This document shows, one piece after another, positions 1 to 7,222 of a stretch of 16,286 nt of DNA (positions are counted from its first letter, which is position 1; every line of letters starts with the position of its first letter). Source of the stretch: Lachnospiraceae bacterium (GTDB lineage Bacteria > Bacillota_A > Clostridia > Lachnospirales > Lachnospiraceae); NCBI GenBank assembly GCA_016291475.1, contig JAEEXJ010000073.1, forward strand, positions 1 to 16,286, written 5' to 3'. The notes beneath the pieces are model-generated. The model saw only the letters and a program-made list of their open reading frames with translations, was not told the DNA's origin and did no database searches. Position numbers and translations under genes: made by a program.

Positions 1-35
1 TATATTATCGAGCTTGATAACATACAAGGTCAGGT

Positions 36-2273
36 ATGAGGCAGCACAGAAATAAGTATAAAAAGATAATAGACTACTTCTCGTATTGCTTTATCATGTT
101 CACGGCCATAGTTTTTATTATGGCCTTTTTCGGTAACGGTCAGCCGGGTGAGGCATACACCGGAGATTTTTCTGCGTATGATTTTAACGAGGGGTGGAAT
201 GTCACAAATGAAAGCACGGGGTATAGCGAGACCGGTTTTCTTTTGCCCGGAGTTGTGCCAGCAAAGAGTGGTGACACGGTTGTCATAAGTAATATATTGC
301 CTGATGATATCGACGGAAAGACCACGATCCTGTTCAGGACAAAGCTGGAGGATCTCTATATCTATGTGGGCGGAGAGCTCAGGGAAAGCTACACTTCCGA
401 GGAACTTGTAAGAGTCGGATATTTCATTCCCAGTGCGTATGTTGCCTGCGATCTTTCTTCCGCGGATGCCGGCAAAGAGATCGAGGCACGCTTTGTCGTT
501 AAGAATTCCGGTACGATCGAGGGAGTGAAGATCGGTCCCGGAAACAATGCTTGGTTCGGCATCATCAGGAGTAATATTTTCCTGGCGGTCTGCGCACTTG
601 TCATATTGATCGTCGGCGTCTGCGTTATATTTTTCTACAGATTCGCATCCGCGAGATTTAAGATCGACAGATCATTTTTCTACATGGGACTTTTCATGTG
701 CTCGCTTTCCATGTGGATGCTGGCCGAGAGCAGGATCAGGCAGATACTTTTTGCTTCGCCTTCCATTTCCAATTTCTTTTCCTTTTTTGCGATAGAGATC
801 ACGGGAGTGTTCGTATGCTCATATTTCGATGAGATCCAAAACAGGTATTACCACAAGCTGTATCTGGGCTGCCAGACGGTAATTATCCTGCAGATCATCA
901 TCAACATGATCCTCAGTGCTACCGGTGTTGCGGAGCTTTTCCGTACTGTTTTCATATCCTATATATGGTTTGCCATCGGGATAATTCTGGTAATGGTAAC
1001 TCTTATAAGGGATACGGTCCGCCGGAAAATAAAGGACTACATCGCTTCATTTATCGGGACCTGTTTTTTCCTGATCTGCTGTATGATGGAGATCATCAGC
1101 TTCTTTGTAAATGATATCTGGAGCTTCGGTATCTATATCTGCATGGGGCTGCTTGCACTGCTTGTTGCGACCATAGTCCAGACAGCGCTTCGCACGGAGA
1201 AGATCAATGTTTACCGCGAGCGCGAAAAAGAAGAATCTTTGATGAACACCATCGAAGCTATCACCGGCGCTATCGACGCAAAGGACGAATACACCGGAGG
1301 TCACTCGGACAGAGTTGGTATCTATGCCGGAATGATAGCCCGTGAGATGGCTGCGGATTATGATTTTTCGGAAGAAGATATTCTGAGGATCCAGTACATC
1401 GGCTTTATGCATGACATCGGTAAGATCGGTGTTGCGGATTCTGTTTTGAACAAGGCGGGAAAGCTTTCGGACGAGGAATTCTCGCTGATGAAAAAGCATG
1501 TTGAGATAGGATATGACCTTCTCAGATCCATGGATAATTCCATTGAAGGCTTGCTTGAAGGTGTGCGTCATCATCATGAAAGATTCGACGGCAAGGGTTA
1601 TCCGGACGGACTTGAAGGAACGGATATTCCGCTGGTTGCGCGTATCATCTGCGTTGCGGACTGTTATGATGCCATGACTTCGAACCGTGTATATCGAAAG
1701 AGGCTGTCTGATGAGGATGTTATCTCAGAGATCAAAAGATGCGCCGGAACCCAGTTTGATCCTGCCATAGCTGAGATTTTCATAACAATGATCGAAAGAG
1801 GAGATTTCAAGGCGGCTACCATTGACGGAATGGAAGCAAGCGAGCTTGGCAGTATTTACAGATCCTCAATGCTTGAAAAGAAGCTTCAAAACGATCTTCA
1901 TGATAAGCCGGAGCTTGTGCATCATGCGTCCCATGTTCGTATGATCTGCTATATCATGAAGCTTGCCGAGAAGAATAAGAGGAATTTCGAGATATTCTTT
2001 GCCGGGATCAAGTGCCCCGAGTGCGGAGAGGCCGAGCCCCATGTTCACGATGACGAGTGTCCCGAATGCGGCGCTCACGAGCATAAGAAGGATCCTTTGA
2101 CGGAGTTTAATACTTATGTCAGAAAGCAGCTGACCATGAGGGATATTCTGATAGAGTATGACGATCTGTGCAATATCGTAGTCCTCTTTGACAGAAAAAC
2201 CGAGCAGCTGGAGGAAATACGCAAGTATATCCTGGACTTCGAAGGAGCCGAGGCGTATATCAAGGAACTATGA
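36..2273 (+). CDS. Membrane HD-GYP c-di-GMP phosphodiesterase with 7TM sensor and cysteine-rich C-terminal tail
   Basis: Likely hydrolyses cyclic di-GMP in the cytoplasm in response to an external signal. Residues 11-32 form a first membrane segment, about 40-175 an extracytoplasmic domain, and about 178-385 some seven hydrophobic segments, an arrangement like 7TMR-DISM sensors. The HD-GYP domain covers about 403-595: GGHSDR at 421-426, metal-binding HD at 459-460 (MHDIGKIG) and HHHERFDGKGYP at 512-523, so the catalytic signature is intact. The last 145 residues are odd. The stretches at about 622-659 and 686-735 read like the start and end of a GGDEF domain without the GGDEF signature, and between them are two CPEC motifs (C660/C663, C675/C678) with several histidines, suggesting a metal-binding knuckle. 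The window begins only 35 bases upstream, so no promoter is visible; AAGGTCAGG lies just before the ATG. The family call is secure; the GGDEF-like reading is inference. Confidence 0.93.
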   Translation: MRQHRNKYKKIIDYFSYCFIMFTAIVFIMAFFGNGQPGEAYTGDFSAYDFNEGWNVTNESTGYSETGFLLPGVVPAKSGDTVVISNILPDDIDGKTTILFRTKLEDLYIYVGGELRESYTSEELVRVGYFIPSAYVACDLSSADAGKEIEARFVVKNSGTIEGVKIGPGNNAWFGIIRSNIFLAVCALVILIVGVCVIFFYRFASARFKIDRSFFYMGLFMCSLSMWMLAESRIRQILFASPSISNFFSFFAIEITGVFVCSYFDEIQNRYYHKLYLGCQTVIILQIIINMILSATGVAELFRTVFISYIWFAIGIILVMVTLIRDTVRRKIKDYIASFIGTCFFLICCMMEIISFFVNDIWSFGIYICMGLLALLVATIVQTALRTEKINVYREREKEESLMNTIEAITGAIDAKDEYTGGHSDRVGIYAGMIAREMAADYDFSEEDILRIQYIGFMHDIGKIGVADSVLNKAGKLSDEEFSLMKKHVEIGYDLLRSMDNSIEGLLEGVRHHHERFDGKGYPDGLEGTDIPLVARIICVADCYDAMTSNRVYRKRLSDEDVISEIKRCAGTQFDPAIAEIFITMIERGDFKAATIDGMEASELGSIYRSSMLEKKLQNDLHDKPELVHHASHVRMICYIMKLAEKNKRNFEIFFAGIKCPECGEAEPHVHDDECPECGAHEHKKDPLTEFNTYVRKQLTMRDILIEYDDLCNIVVLFDRKTEQLEEIRKYILDFEGAEAYIKEL

Positions 2274-2278
2274 CGGAT

Positions 2279-2313
2279 GGGGACGGTTCGACCGATAAGA
2301 GTCGTCCCTTTTT
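2279..2313 (+). terminator. Intrinsic terminator after the HD-GYP gene
   Basis: GGGACG (2280-2285) pairs with CGTCCC (2303-2308) around a 17-nt loop and is followed at once by five T. It starts six bases after the stop codon. The left arm begins with GGGGACGGTTC, the same 11 bases found in inverse orientation at 14170-14180, so it may have been formed from a dispersed repeat. Confidence 0.6.
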
Positions 2314-2314
2314 C

Positions 2315-2348
2315 TTGACATCATGATAGCATAAATGCTATCATGATG
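2315..2348 (+). promoter_or_regulatory. Promoter and palindromic operator of the HigBA-type pair
   Basis: TTGACA at 2315-2320 and TATCAT at 2339-2344, with an 18-nt spacer, make a good sigma-A promoter directly after the preceding terminator. A perfect inverted repeat with 14-nt arms, CATCATGATAGCAT (2319-2332) and its complement (2335-2348), separated by only AA, covers the spacer and the -10. In HigBA-type modules the XRE antitoxin represses its own promoter by binding such a palindrome, so this is the expected autoregulatory operator. The dyad and hexamers are visible; the binding is inferred. Confidence 0.75.
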
Positions 2349-2762
2349 ATACGGAGAAGGATTTGTGTCGGAAACGGACAAATCTTGTATAACATAGAAT
2401 TTTATGAAACCGCTGATGGTTTCTCGAATGTAATTGAATTACTGGAATCACTCAGATCTAAAGCAAAATCTGTTAAGGATGCGCGTATTCAGTATGGCCA
2501 ACTGGCGAGGTATATTGAACTGCTTAGCATAAACGGGACAAATTTGCCTACGGACATTGTAAAGCATTTGGGTGAGGATATTTGGGAATTACGCCCAGGC
2601 TTTAACAGGGTGTTTTTCTTTTATTATGAAAATGATACATACGTTTTATTGCATCACTTTCGGAAGAAAACTCAGAAGACTCCGAGAAGAGAGATAGATA
2701 AGGCGATTAAAGAAAGAGAAGACTATATTACCCGAAAGGAGAGGGACCATGAATTGGAATGA
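2343..2762 (+). CDS. higB: HigB-type (Gp49-like/RelE superfamily) toxin; start uncertain
   Basis: Toxin of a type II pair; members of this family are ribosome-dependent mRNA endonucleases held inactive by the antitoxin. The Gp49-like pattern is clear: YNIEFYE near the start, IWELRPGFNRVFFFYYEN in the middle, then LLHHFRKKTQKTPRREIDKA and a basic end. The start is a real question. ATG codons at 2343 and 2346 would give 139 or 138 residues but lie on the operator and upstream of the transcription start expected from the -10 at 2339-2344. The in-frame TTG at 2385 would begin right at the conserved LYNIEFYE and give 125 residues, closer to the usual family length, but its ribosome site is weak. 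The end overlaps the antitoxin gene by 14 bases, which suggests coupled translation. Confidence 0.88.
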   Translation: MMIRRRICVGNGQILYNIEFYETADGFSNVIELLESLRSKAKSVKDARIQYGQLARYIELLSINGTNLPTDIVKHLGEDIWELRPGFNRVFFFYYENDTYVLLHHFRKKTQKTPRREIDKAIKEREDYITRKERDHELE

Positions 2763-3045
2763 TTATAAGCTCGAAGTAAAACGCAATGATCCTGTCGGGA
2801 AAGAAATAATTGAAGAAGCTGAGATAGAGGCCGGGATTATTTCGGATATGATAAGGCAGCGATCAGCCATGGGACTCAGTCAGCGTGATCTTGCGGAACT
2901 TTGTGATATCCCTCAATCCTCAATAGCTCGGATTGAGACGGGAAAGATTACTCCCAGACTGGATACTCTGCTTAAAATTTTAAAACAGTTAGGATTAACA
3001 TTGAGCGTAACAGATTCTGCATCATTAGCCGTGGGCAAAAAGTGA
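2749..3045 (+). CDS. higA: HigA-type XRE antitoxin
   Basis: Ninety-eight-residue cytoplasmic antitoxin and autorepressor. An XRE-family helix-turn-helix covers about residues 38-83, with SQRDLAELCDIPQSSIARIE as the core. Residues 1-35 are acidic and may wrap the toxin. The ATG follows a strong AGGAGAGGG site and lies inside the last codons of the toxin gene. Toxin-first order with a short overlap is typical of HigBA modules. The palindrome at 2319-2348 is the likely operator. A strong terminator follows 13 bases after the stop, closing a self-contained two-gene cassette. Confidence 0.9.
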   Translation: MNWNDYKLEVKRNDPVGKEIIEEAEIEAGIISDMIRQRSAMGLSQRDLAELCDIPQSSIARIETGKITPRLDTLLKILKQLGLTLSVTDSASLAVGKK

Positions 3046-3058
3046 ATATTTTTTCGCA

Positions 3059-3083
3059 AAAGGCGGTCTCACAGACCGCCTTT
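3059..3083 (+). terminator. Intrinsic terminator after higBA
   Basis: Perfect 11-bp stem: AAAGGCGGTCT (3059-3069), loop CAC, AGACCGCCTTT (3073-3083), followed by GTTATGT. T runs flank both sides (TTTTTT at 3049-3054 upstream), so it may work in either direction. It separates the toxin-antitoxin cassette from xylB. Confidence 0.85.
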
Positions 3084-3182
3084 GTTATGTTAAAATATAT
3101 TCGGTGTGTTTTGGCTTCCTATCGGAAACCGGAACCTGAACAGATATTTTTTACCGCGCGAAGGCGCAGAAAAGAGGAAAAC

Positions 3183-4661
3183 ATGCTTTATATCGGAATC
3201 GATCTCGGGACCTCTGCGGTCAAGCTTCTTCTCCTTTCATCCGAAGGAAAGATTGTAAATATGGTTTCTAGGGAGTATCCCCTTTCATTCCCTCATCCCG
3301 GCTGGTCTGAGCAGGATCCTGCCGACTGGTACAAGGAGTCCATGGCAGGTATCAAGGAGCTTCTCGCAGGTCAGGATGCATCACAGGTTGCCGGTATCTC
3401 TTTTGGCGGACAGATGCACGGTCTTGTAATACTTGATGAGAATGACAATATCATTCGTCCCGCAATCCTTTGGAACGACGGACGTACCGGAGCTGAGACC
3501 GATTATCTCAATAACGAGATCGGCAAGGCTAAGCTCACCGAGCTCACCGGAAACATCGCATTCCCCGGATTCACCGCTCCCAAGATCCTCTGGGTTAAGA
3601 AGAATGAGCCCGACAATTTCGCAAAGATTGCTAAGATCATGCTTCCCAAGGATTACCTTGCTTACAAGCTTACCGGCGTTCATGCAACCGACGTATCCGA
3701 CGCTTCCGGAATGCTTCTTTTCGACGTTAAGAACCGTACCTGGTCCAAGGAAATGTGCGATATCTGCGGCGTAAAGGAGTCTCAGCTTGCTAAGGTATTC
3801 GAGTCTTACGAGTCCATCGGAACCGTAAAGGCTGACATCGCTTCCGAACTCGGAATCCACGCTACTGCCATCGTAGCAGCAGGCGCAGGCGACAACGCAG
3901 CAGCTGCAGTAGGAACCGGAACTGTAGGTGACAATGCTTGTAACATTTCCCTCGGAACTTCAGGTACTCTTTTCATCTCCAGCAAGAACTACGGCGTTGA
4001 TGCAAACAACGCTCTTCATTCATTCGACCACGCTGACGGAACCTATCACATCATGGGCTGCATGCTTTCCGCTGCTTCCTGCAACAAGTGGTGGGAAGAC
4101 GGCGTTATCGGAACCAAGGATTACGCAACCGAGCAGGCTGCTATCACTAAGCTTGGTGAAAACAATACATACTTCCTGCCTTATCTCATGGGCGAGAGAT
4201 CTCCTCACAACAATCCCGATGCAAGAGGAACCTTCATCGGTATGACCATGGATACCTCCCGTGCAGACATGACTCAGGCTGTTCTTGAAGGTGTTGCATT
4301 CGCATTCCGTGACATGATGGAAGCTGCAAGATCGATCGGCATTAATCCCGAGAGATCCAAGATCTGCGGCGGCGGAGCTAAGAGTCCTCTTTGGAGAAAG
4401 ATCATGGCTAACGTTCTCAACGTTAAGATCGACATCCTTGAGGTTGAGGAAGGCCCTTCACTCGGCGGCGCTATGCTCGCATGCGTAGCAGCAGGAGAGT
4501 ACAAGAACGTAGAAGAGATCGCATCCAAGGTTGTTAAGGTAGTTGATACCGTAGAGCCCGATGCAGAGCTTGTAGCTAAGTACGAGAAGAAGTATCAGGT
4601 TTACAAGTCACTCTATCCTCAGTGCAAGCCTCTCTATGACAACATTGTAAAGGCACAGTAA
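3183..4661 (+). CDS. xylB: Xylulokinase (FGGY family)
   Basis: Phosphorylates D-xylulose with ATP to give xylulose 5-phosphate, the entry of xylose into the pentose phosphate pathway. The 492-residue protein starts at the ATG at 3183, preceded by AGAGGAAA; a longer reading back to 3042 would run through the terminator and is not credible. FGGY features: DLGTSAVK (7-14) phosphate loop, GISFGGQMHGLV (71-82), WNDGRT (97-102), the catalytic aspartate D237 in AGAGDNAA, GERSPHNNPDARG and the C-terminal GGGAKSPLWR nucleotide site. Codon use is strongly biased to C- and G-ending preferred codons, unlike the neighbours, as expected for a highly expressed metabolic gene. No xylose isomerase, transporter or regulator is adjacent. 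Other FGGY kinases are possible, but the fit to XylB is good. Confidence 0.93.
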   Translation: MLYIGIDLGTSAVKLLLLSSEGKIVNMVSREYPLSFPHPGWSEQDPADWYKESMAGIKELLAGQDASQVAGISFGGQMHGLVILDENDNIIRPAILWNDGRTGAETDYLNNEIGKAKLTELTGNIAFPGFTAPKILWVKKNEPDNFAKIAKIMLPKDYLAYKLTGVHATDVSDASGMLLFDVKNRTWSKEMCDICGVKESQLAKVFESYESIGTVKADIASELGIHATAIVAAGAGDNAAAAVGTGTVGDNACNISLGTSGTLFISSKNYGVDANNALHSFDHADGTYHIMGCMLSAASCNKWWEDGVIGTKDYATEQAAITKLGENNTYFLPYLMGERSPHNNPDARGTFIGMTMDTSRADMTQAVLEGVAFAFRDMMEAARSIGINPERSKICGGGAKSPLWRKIMANVLNVKIDILEVEEGPSLGGAMLACVAAGEYKNVEEIASKVVKVVDTVEPDAELVAKYEKKYQVYKSLYPQCKPLYDNIVKAQ

Positions 4662-4971
4662 TTAAATAAGATATCGCGAATACAACGAAAGGTGCATAAT
4701 GCCGGTATAATAGGACTTAAAGAAGAGGGCGATGAGCCCTCTTCTGTTGTTATAGGGGTGGCAAAGGACTGCAATCCACTGTCATTATTGCATTTTTTAT
4801 TCCTGTGTACTATTATTCTGCTATCCGTGAAATATTTTCTTATATTCTTAGGCATATCGCCTGCAATATCTTTGGTTTACTTGTTTGGTTCCGCTTTACG
4901 ATAGTAGGCATCTTTTGCCTATGTTATTATTTTGTGCAATTTTAGTGGAAAGTTGAATATATTGGAAATAT
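4662..4971. other. Intergenic stretch between xylB and brnT
   Basis: About 310 bases without a credible gene. It holds the xylB terminator hairpin (4721-4745) and a weaker stem (TGCAAT 4770-4775 with ATTGCA 4787-4792) followed by TTTTTTATT. From about 4795 on it is AT-rich leader DNA for the toxin gene. No clear sigma-A promoter could be fixed: a TTGAAT (4953-4958)/TATAAT (4975-4980) pair exists but overlaps the toxin start codon. Confidence 0.6.
4721..4745 (+). terminator. Probable terminator after xylB
   Basis: Perfect 10-bp stem AGAAGAGGGC (4721-4730) with GCCCTCTTCT (4736-4745) around GATGA. The tail GTTGTTAT is only moderately T-rich, so termination may be partial. Confidence 0.6.
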
Positions 4972-5286
4972 ATGTATAATATAAATATAGACGGGATAAT
5001 ATTTGAGTGGGATGAAAAGAAAAATATAACTAATATCAAAAAGCATGGCATTTCATTTCAGGAAGCCATGACGGTGTTTTACGATGACGATGCCATAGTG
5101 TTTGACGATCCGGATCACTCAATAGAAGAATGTAGATTCTTGATAATAGGTATGTCAGGAAGAGAAGGAATATGTATTGTAAGTCACTGTTACAGGGGCG
5201 GTGATGATAGGGTTAGAATCATTTCCGCCAGAAGAGCAGAAAAAGGAGAAATCAGTACATATAACAAACAGTTCAGGGAGAGATGA
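4972..5286 (+). CDS. brnT: BrnT-type toxin (DUF497 family)
   Basis: Small 104-residue toxin with a RelE/barnase-like RNase fold, expected to cleave RNA when not bound by its antitoxin. Family hallmarks are visible: IIFEWDEKKNITNIKKHGISF at residues 9-29, the acidic YDDDAIVFDDPDHS segment, the strand RFLIIGMS and the C-terminal VRIISARRAEKGE, which carries conserved basic residues. The ATG at 4972 has a weak GGAAA site four bases upstream. The stop overlaps the antitoxin start as ATGA (5283-5286), so the two are translationally coupled. The gene is clearly AT-richer than xylB next to it, consistent with acquisition as a mobile cassette. Confidence 0.9.
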   Translation: MYNINIDGIIFEWDEKKNITNIKKHGISFQEAMTVFYDDDAIVFDDPDHSIEECRFLIIGMSGREGICIVSHCYRGGDDRVRIISARRAEKGEISTYNKQFRER

Positions 5287-5504
5287 CTATGAGAAAAGAA
5301 TACGATATAGAAAAGTTGAATCCCAAAAAGAATCCTTATTCAAAGAGGCTGAAAAAAACTATTACCATAAATTTGAACGAGGATACTATTAACTATTTCA
5401 AGAATAAATCTGAGCAATGCGGTATCCCATATCAAACACTTATTAACTTATACCTGACCGATTGCGCGGAAAATGATCGGGAATTAACAATAACATGGCA
5501 TTAA
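5283..5504 (+). CDS. brnA: BrnA-type antitoxin (ribbon-helix-helix)
   Basis: Antitoxin of 73 residues, toxin partner and probable repressor of the operon. The sequence KLNPKKNPYSKRLKKTITIN followed by LNEDTINYFKNKSEQCGIPYQTLINLYL matches the short basic linker plus ribbon-helix-helix typical of antitoxins paired with BrnT. Two starts are possible, ATG 5283 overlapping the toxin stop and ATG 5289 two codons later; AGGGAG at 5276-5281 suits the second slightly better in spacing. A long perfect hairpin follows six bases after the stop. Confidence 0.87.
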   Translation: MTMRKEYDIEKLNPKKNPYSKRLKKTITINLNEDTINYFKNKSEQCGIPYQTLINLYLTDCAENDRELTITWH

Positions 5505-5509
5505 TCCAT

Positions 5510-5552
5510 ATAACAGTGAGTGCAGGTCTATTAGAACTGCACTCACTGTTAT
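5510..5552. terminator. Long perfect hairpin between convergent genes
   Basis: ATAACAGTGAGTGCAG (5510-5525) and CTGCACTCACTGTTAT (5537-5552) form a perfect 16-bp stem. After one mismatch the 11-nt loop can pair further (TCTA 5527-5530 with TAGA 5532-5535), leaving almost no loop. It sits exactly between brnA and the convergent repressor gene ending at 5558 and probably stops transcription from both sides, although neither strand has a proper T tract. Confidence 0.6.
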
Positions 5553-5557
5553 GCGGA

Positions 5558-6355
5558 TCAAATATACATAGTGAACTTTGAAAGAGCTTTATCGTTGCCT
5601 GAGTGAACCAGATGATTTACGATTTTCTTTAAGGATTTATTGCCCAGATAACAGGCTGTTGATGTAATCTTTGCTACATTATCCGATTCAATAGCTTTAT
5701 CTACAATTCTATCTAAAGCTTCATCTGATAAGAATGGAGCTAATGCGTTGATGCCATCAAGATCGTCACCGTTTATCCTTGAAACAATATCATCTAAAGC
5801 TTCATCAGTCATATACGGAGCGAGTGCAACAAGATCACTGATCTTAGAAGGACCGATTTTCTTGGAGATTTCGGTTAGTGTATTATCTGATAAGAAGGGT
5901 GCAAGAGGAATCAGGTCCCTTACATTTGCAGTATCTACCTTGCTGACAATTTCATCGAGAATCTCATCATCTAAATACGGTGCCAAACCAACGATTGCCT
6001 TTATGTTCAGTGGTTCCTGTTCTGACGTTTTCTTCATTTCCTTCTTAAGCTCTTCAGGAGGGAGTATAGCTGCTACGTCGGTAAGCTCTTTTGAGGAAAG
6101 AGCTTCGGGACGATCATCCAGAACTTTCTTAATGGTATTGGCACAGTTATCTTCGCCCAGAATATCTGAGATCTCTATTCCGAGGGCTTTGGAAATATCG
6201 GGAAGCTTAGCGATATCGGGCATCGTGTTTCCACGTTCCCAGTTTGATACTGCCTGATAACTTACTCCCAGTATGTCAGCTAATTCAAGCTGCGTCATAT
6301 TTTTCGCTGTTCGAGCGGCCTTTATATTTTTACCTACTTTTTTCATATCTAACAT
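5558..6355 (-). CDS. XRE-family regulator with tandem 27-residue C-terminal repeats
   Basis: Cytoplasmic DNA-binding protein of 265 residues. Residues 7-66 are an XRE helix-turn-helix (NMTQLELADILGVSYQAVSNWERG). After a charged linker (about 70-118) the rest is a tandem repeat with the core LAPYLDDEILDEIV: LAPYL at 124, LAPFL at 151, LAPYM at 178, LAPFL at 205 and a degenerate ACYLGNKSLKKIV near 234, a period of 27-28 residues. A possible earlier unit begins near AAILPPEEL (95). The repeats should form a helical solenoid for protein contacts or effector sensing. The ATG at 6355 has a good AAGGAAGG site; an internal Met4 is a second option. It is transcribed away from the XRE gene at 6587, and the shared intergenic region carries several dyads. 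I do not recognise a named family for the repeats. Confidence 0.85.
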   Translation of the reverse strand: MLDMKKVGKNIKAARTAKNMTQLELADILGVSYQAVSNWERGNTMPDIAKLPDISKALGIEISDILGEDNCANTIKKVLDDRPEALSSKELTDVAAILPPEELKKEMKKTSEQEPLNIKAIVGLAPYLDDEILDEIVSKVDTANVRDLIPLAPFLSDNTLTEISKKIGPSKISDLVALAPYMTDEALDDIVSRINGDDLDGINALAPFLSDEALDRIVDKAIESDNVAKITSTACYLGNKSLKKIVNHLVHSGNDKALSKFTMYI

Positions 6356-6586
6356 AGTTTTTGCCTTCCTTATTTGATAGTGTGTGCCGGCCGGCGTTTT
6401 GGTACGGTTAAATCTTAAGGCACAGCAATAAAAATGTGTATCAAGTTATACTTGAGTTTATATTATAGATAACTCAAGTGATAATTTAGTTGCTGTTGAA
6501 TCATTTTTCTACGATCAAAAATCCGTAATTGACGATTTTTTGACCGAGATATACAATATCCGTAAATAACGATATGGAGGTGCGAT
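6356..6586. promoter_or_regulatory. Divergent control region between two XRE genes
   Basis: It carries three separate dyads. ACTTGAGTT (6450-6458) and AACTCAAGT (6471-6479) form a perfect 9-nt inverted repeat spaced by 12; a partial third half-site, CAAGT, is at 6443-6447. TCAAAAATC (6515-6523) and GATTTTTTGA (6534-6543) flank and cover the -35 of the rightward promoter. GATAT-aca-ATATC (6548-6560) covers its -10. These are natural candidates for binding of the two XRE proteins. No clean leftward promoter could be assigned. Confidence 0.55.
6529..6557 (+). promoter_or_regulatory. Promoter of the rightward XRE gene
   Basis: TTGACG (6529-6534), a 17-nt spacer, then TACAAT (6552-6557): five of six matches in each box with ideal spacing, 30 bases upstream of the start codon. 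Both boxes lie within dyads, so repression by an XRE protein is plausible. Confidence 0.7.
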
Positions 6587-7222
6587 ATGACCATCGGGCA
6601 GAGAATATTCTATCTTCTTGAGGAAAAGCATATGACTCAGCGCGAGTTTTCAGCCAGAACCGGCATTGCAACAACAACCATAAGTGATTGGCGTAAAAAG
6701 AATACAAATCCCGGAGCAGAAAAGATTATGGCTATATGTGCAGCCCTTGAAGTGACTCCGGAGTATTTGCTAGCAGGTGTGACCGAAGATAGTGAACGCG
6801 GCCGAAATATGGATTATATGGTCATTCCTAAGGGTACGGAGGAGAGGGAGCTCCTTGAACTTTTTAATGATATGGACTGGCTCGGAAGAGAACATTTATT
6901 GGAATTGGCCAGACGAACATCTGAGAAGAGCAAGGCATCAAAATATCGCGATACTACTAAGAATAAGTCCATGGTTAAGATAGCTGAATTTTGCGATATT
7001 GAGGTATTTGTAGATTCTGCATTTGAGGGTAAACCTGCTGTGGATATCAATTATCTTGATGACGACATTCAGGGTAGCCTGGATCTGTCAAAGGGAAAAA
7101 TTAAAGGGGACTTCTCAAAGTATGTTATTCCGGTCATCGAAGCCTGGTACCGTGATAATAAGGAGCAACTTCTAAATATGTGGAAAAGCAGGAAAGCAGA
7201 AATACTTCCTGCATGGGAGTAA
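6587..7222 (+). CDS. XRE-family protein with possible DUF4160-like C-terminal module
   Basis: Cytoplasmic protein of 211 residues. Residues 4-64 form an XRE helix-turn-helix (MTQREFSARTGIATTTISDW). Residues 75-112 are a helical linker. The C-terminal part, about 128-210, begins VKIAEFCDIEVFVDS, continues through a GSLDLSKGKIKGDFSK stretch and ends in IEAWYRDNKEQLLNMWK. The pattern of a short beta part, a turn, then leucine/tryptophan-rich helix with W187 and W199 resembles the end of DUF4160 proteins, which occur in toxin-antitoxin-like pairs; this is remote and unproven. The ATG at 6587 has a perfect GGAGG site six bases upstream. A small ORF overlaps its end and a MazG-like gene follows. 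It could instead be a prophage-type repressor. Confidence 0.8.
   Translation: MTIGQRIFYLLEEKHMTQREFSARTGIATTTISDWRKKNTNPGAEKIMAICAALEVTPEYLLAGVTEDSERGRNMDYMVIPKGTEERELLELFNDMDWLGREHLLELARRTSEKSKASKYRDTTKNKSMVKIAEFCDIEVFVDSAFEGKPAVDINYLDDDIQGSLDLSKGKIKGDFSKYVIPVIEAWYRDNKEQLLNMWKSRKAEILPAWE

Noticed and set aside
1047..1577. Long antisense open frame (176 codons) inside the HD-GYP gene
   Set aside because: It is the complement of a conserved coding region, with low-complexity translation and no family resemblance.
3042..3182. 47-codon N-terminal extension of xylulokinase
   Set aside because: It overlaps the antitoxin stop and reads through the perfect terminator at 3059-3083; the FGGY family starts at MLYIGIDLG, with a ribosome site before 3183.
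4692..4904. Open frame of 70 codons starting with GTG after xylB
   Set aside because: It runs through the xylB terminator hairpin, lacks a good ribosome site and shows no recognisable family; most likely chance.
4953..4980. TTGAAT-16-TATAAT as the brnT promoter
   Set aside because: The -10 lies on the toxin start codon, so the transcript would begin downstream of ATG 4972, and no later in-frame start fits the family.
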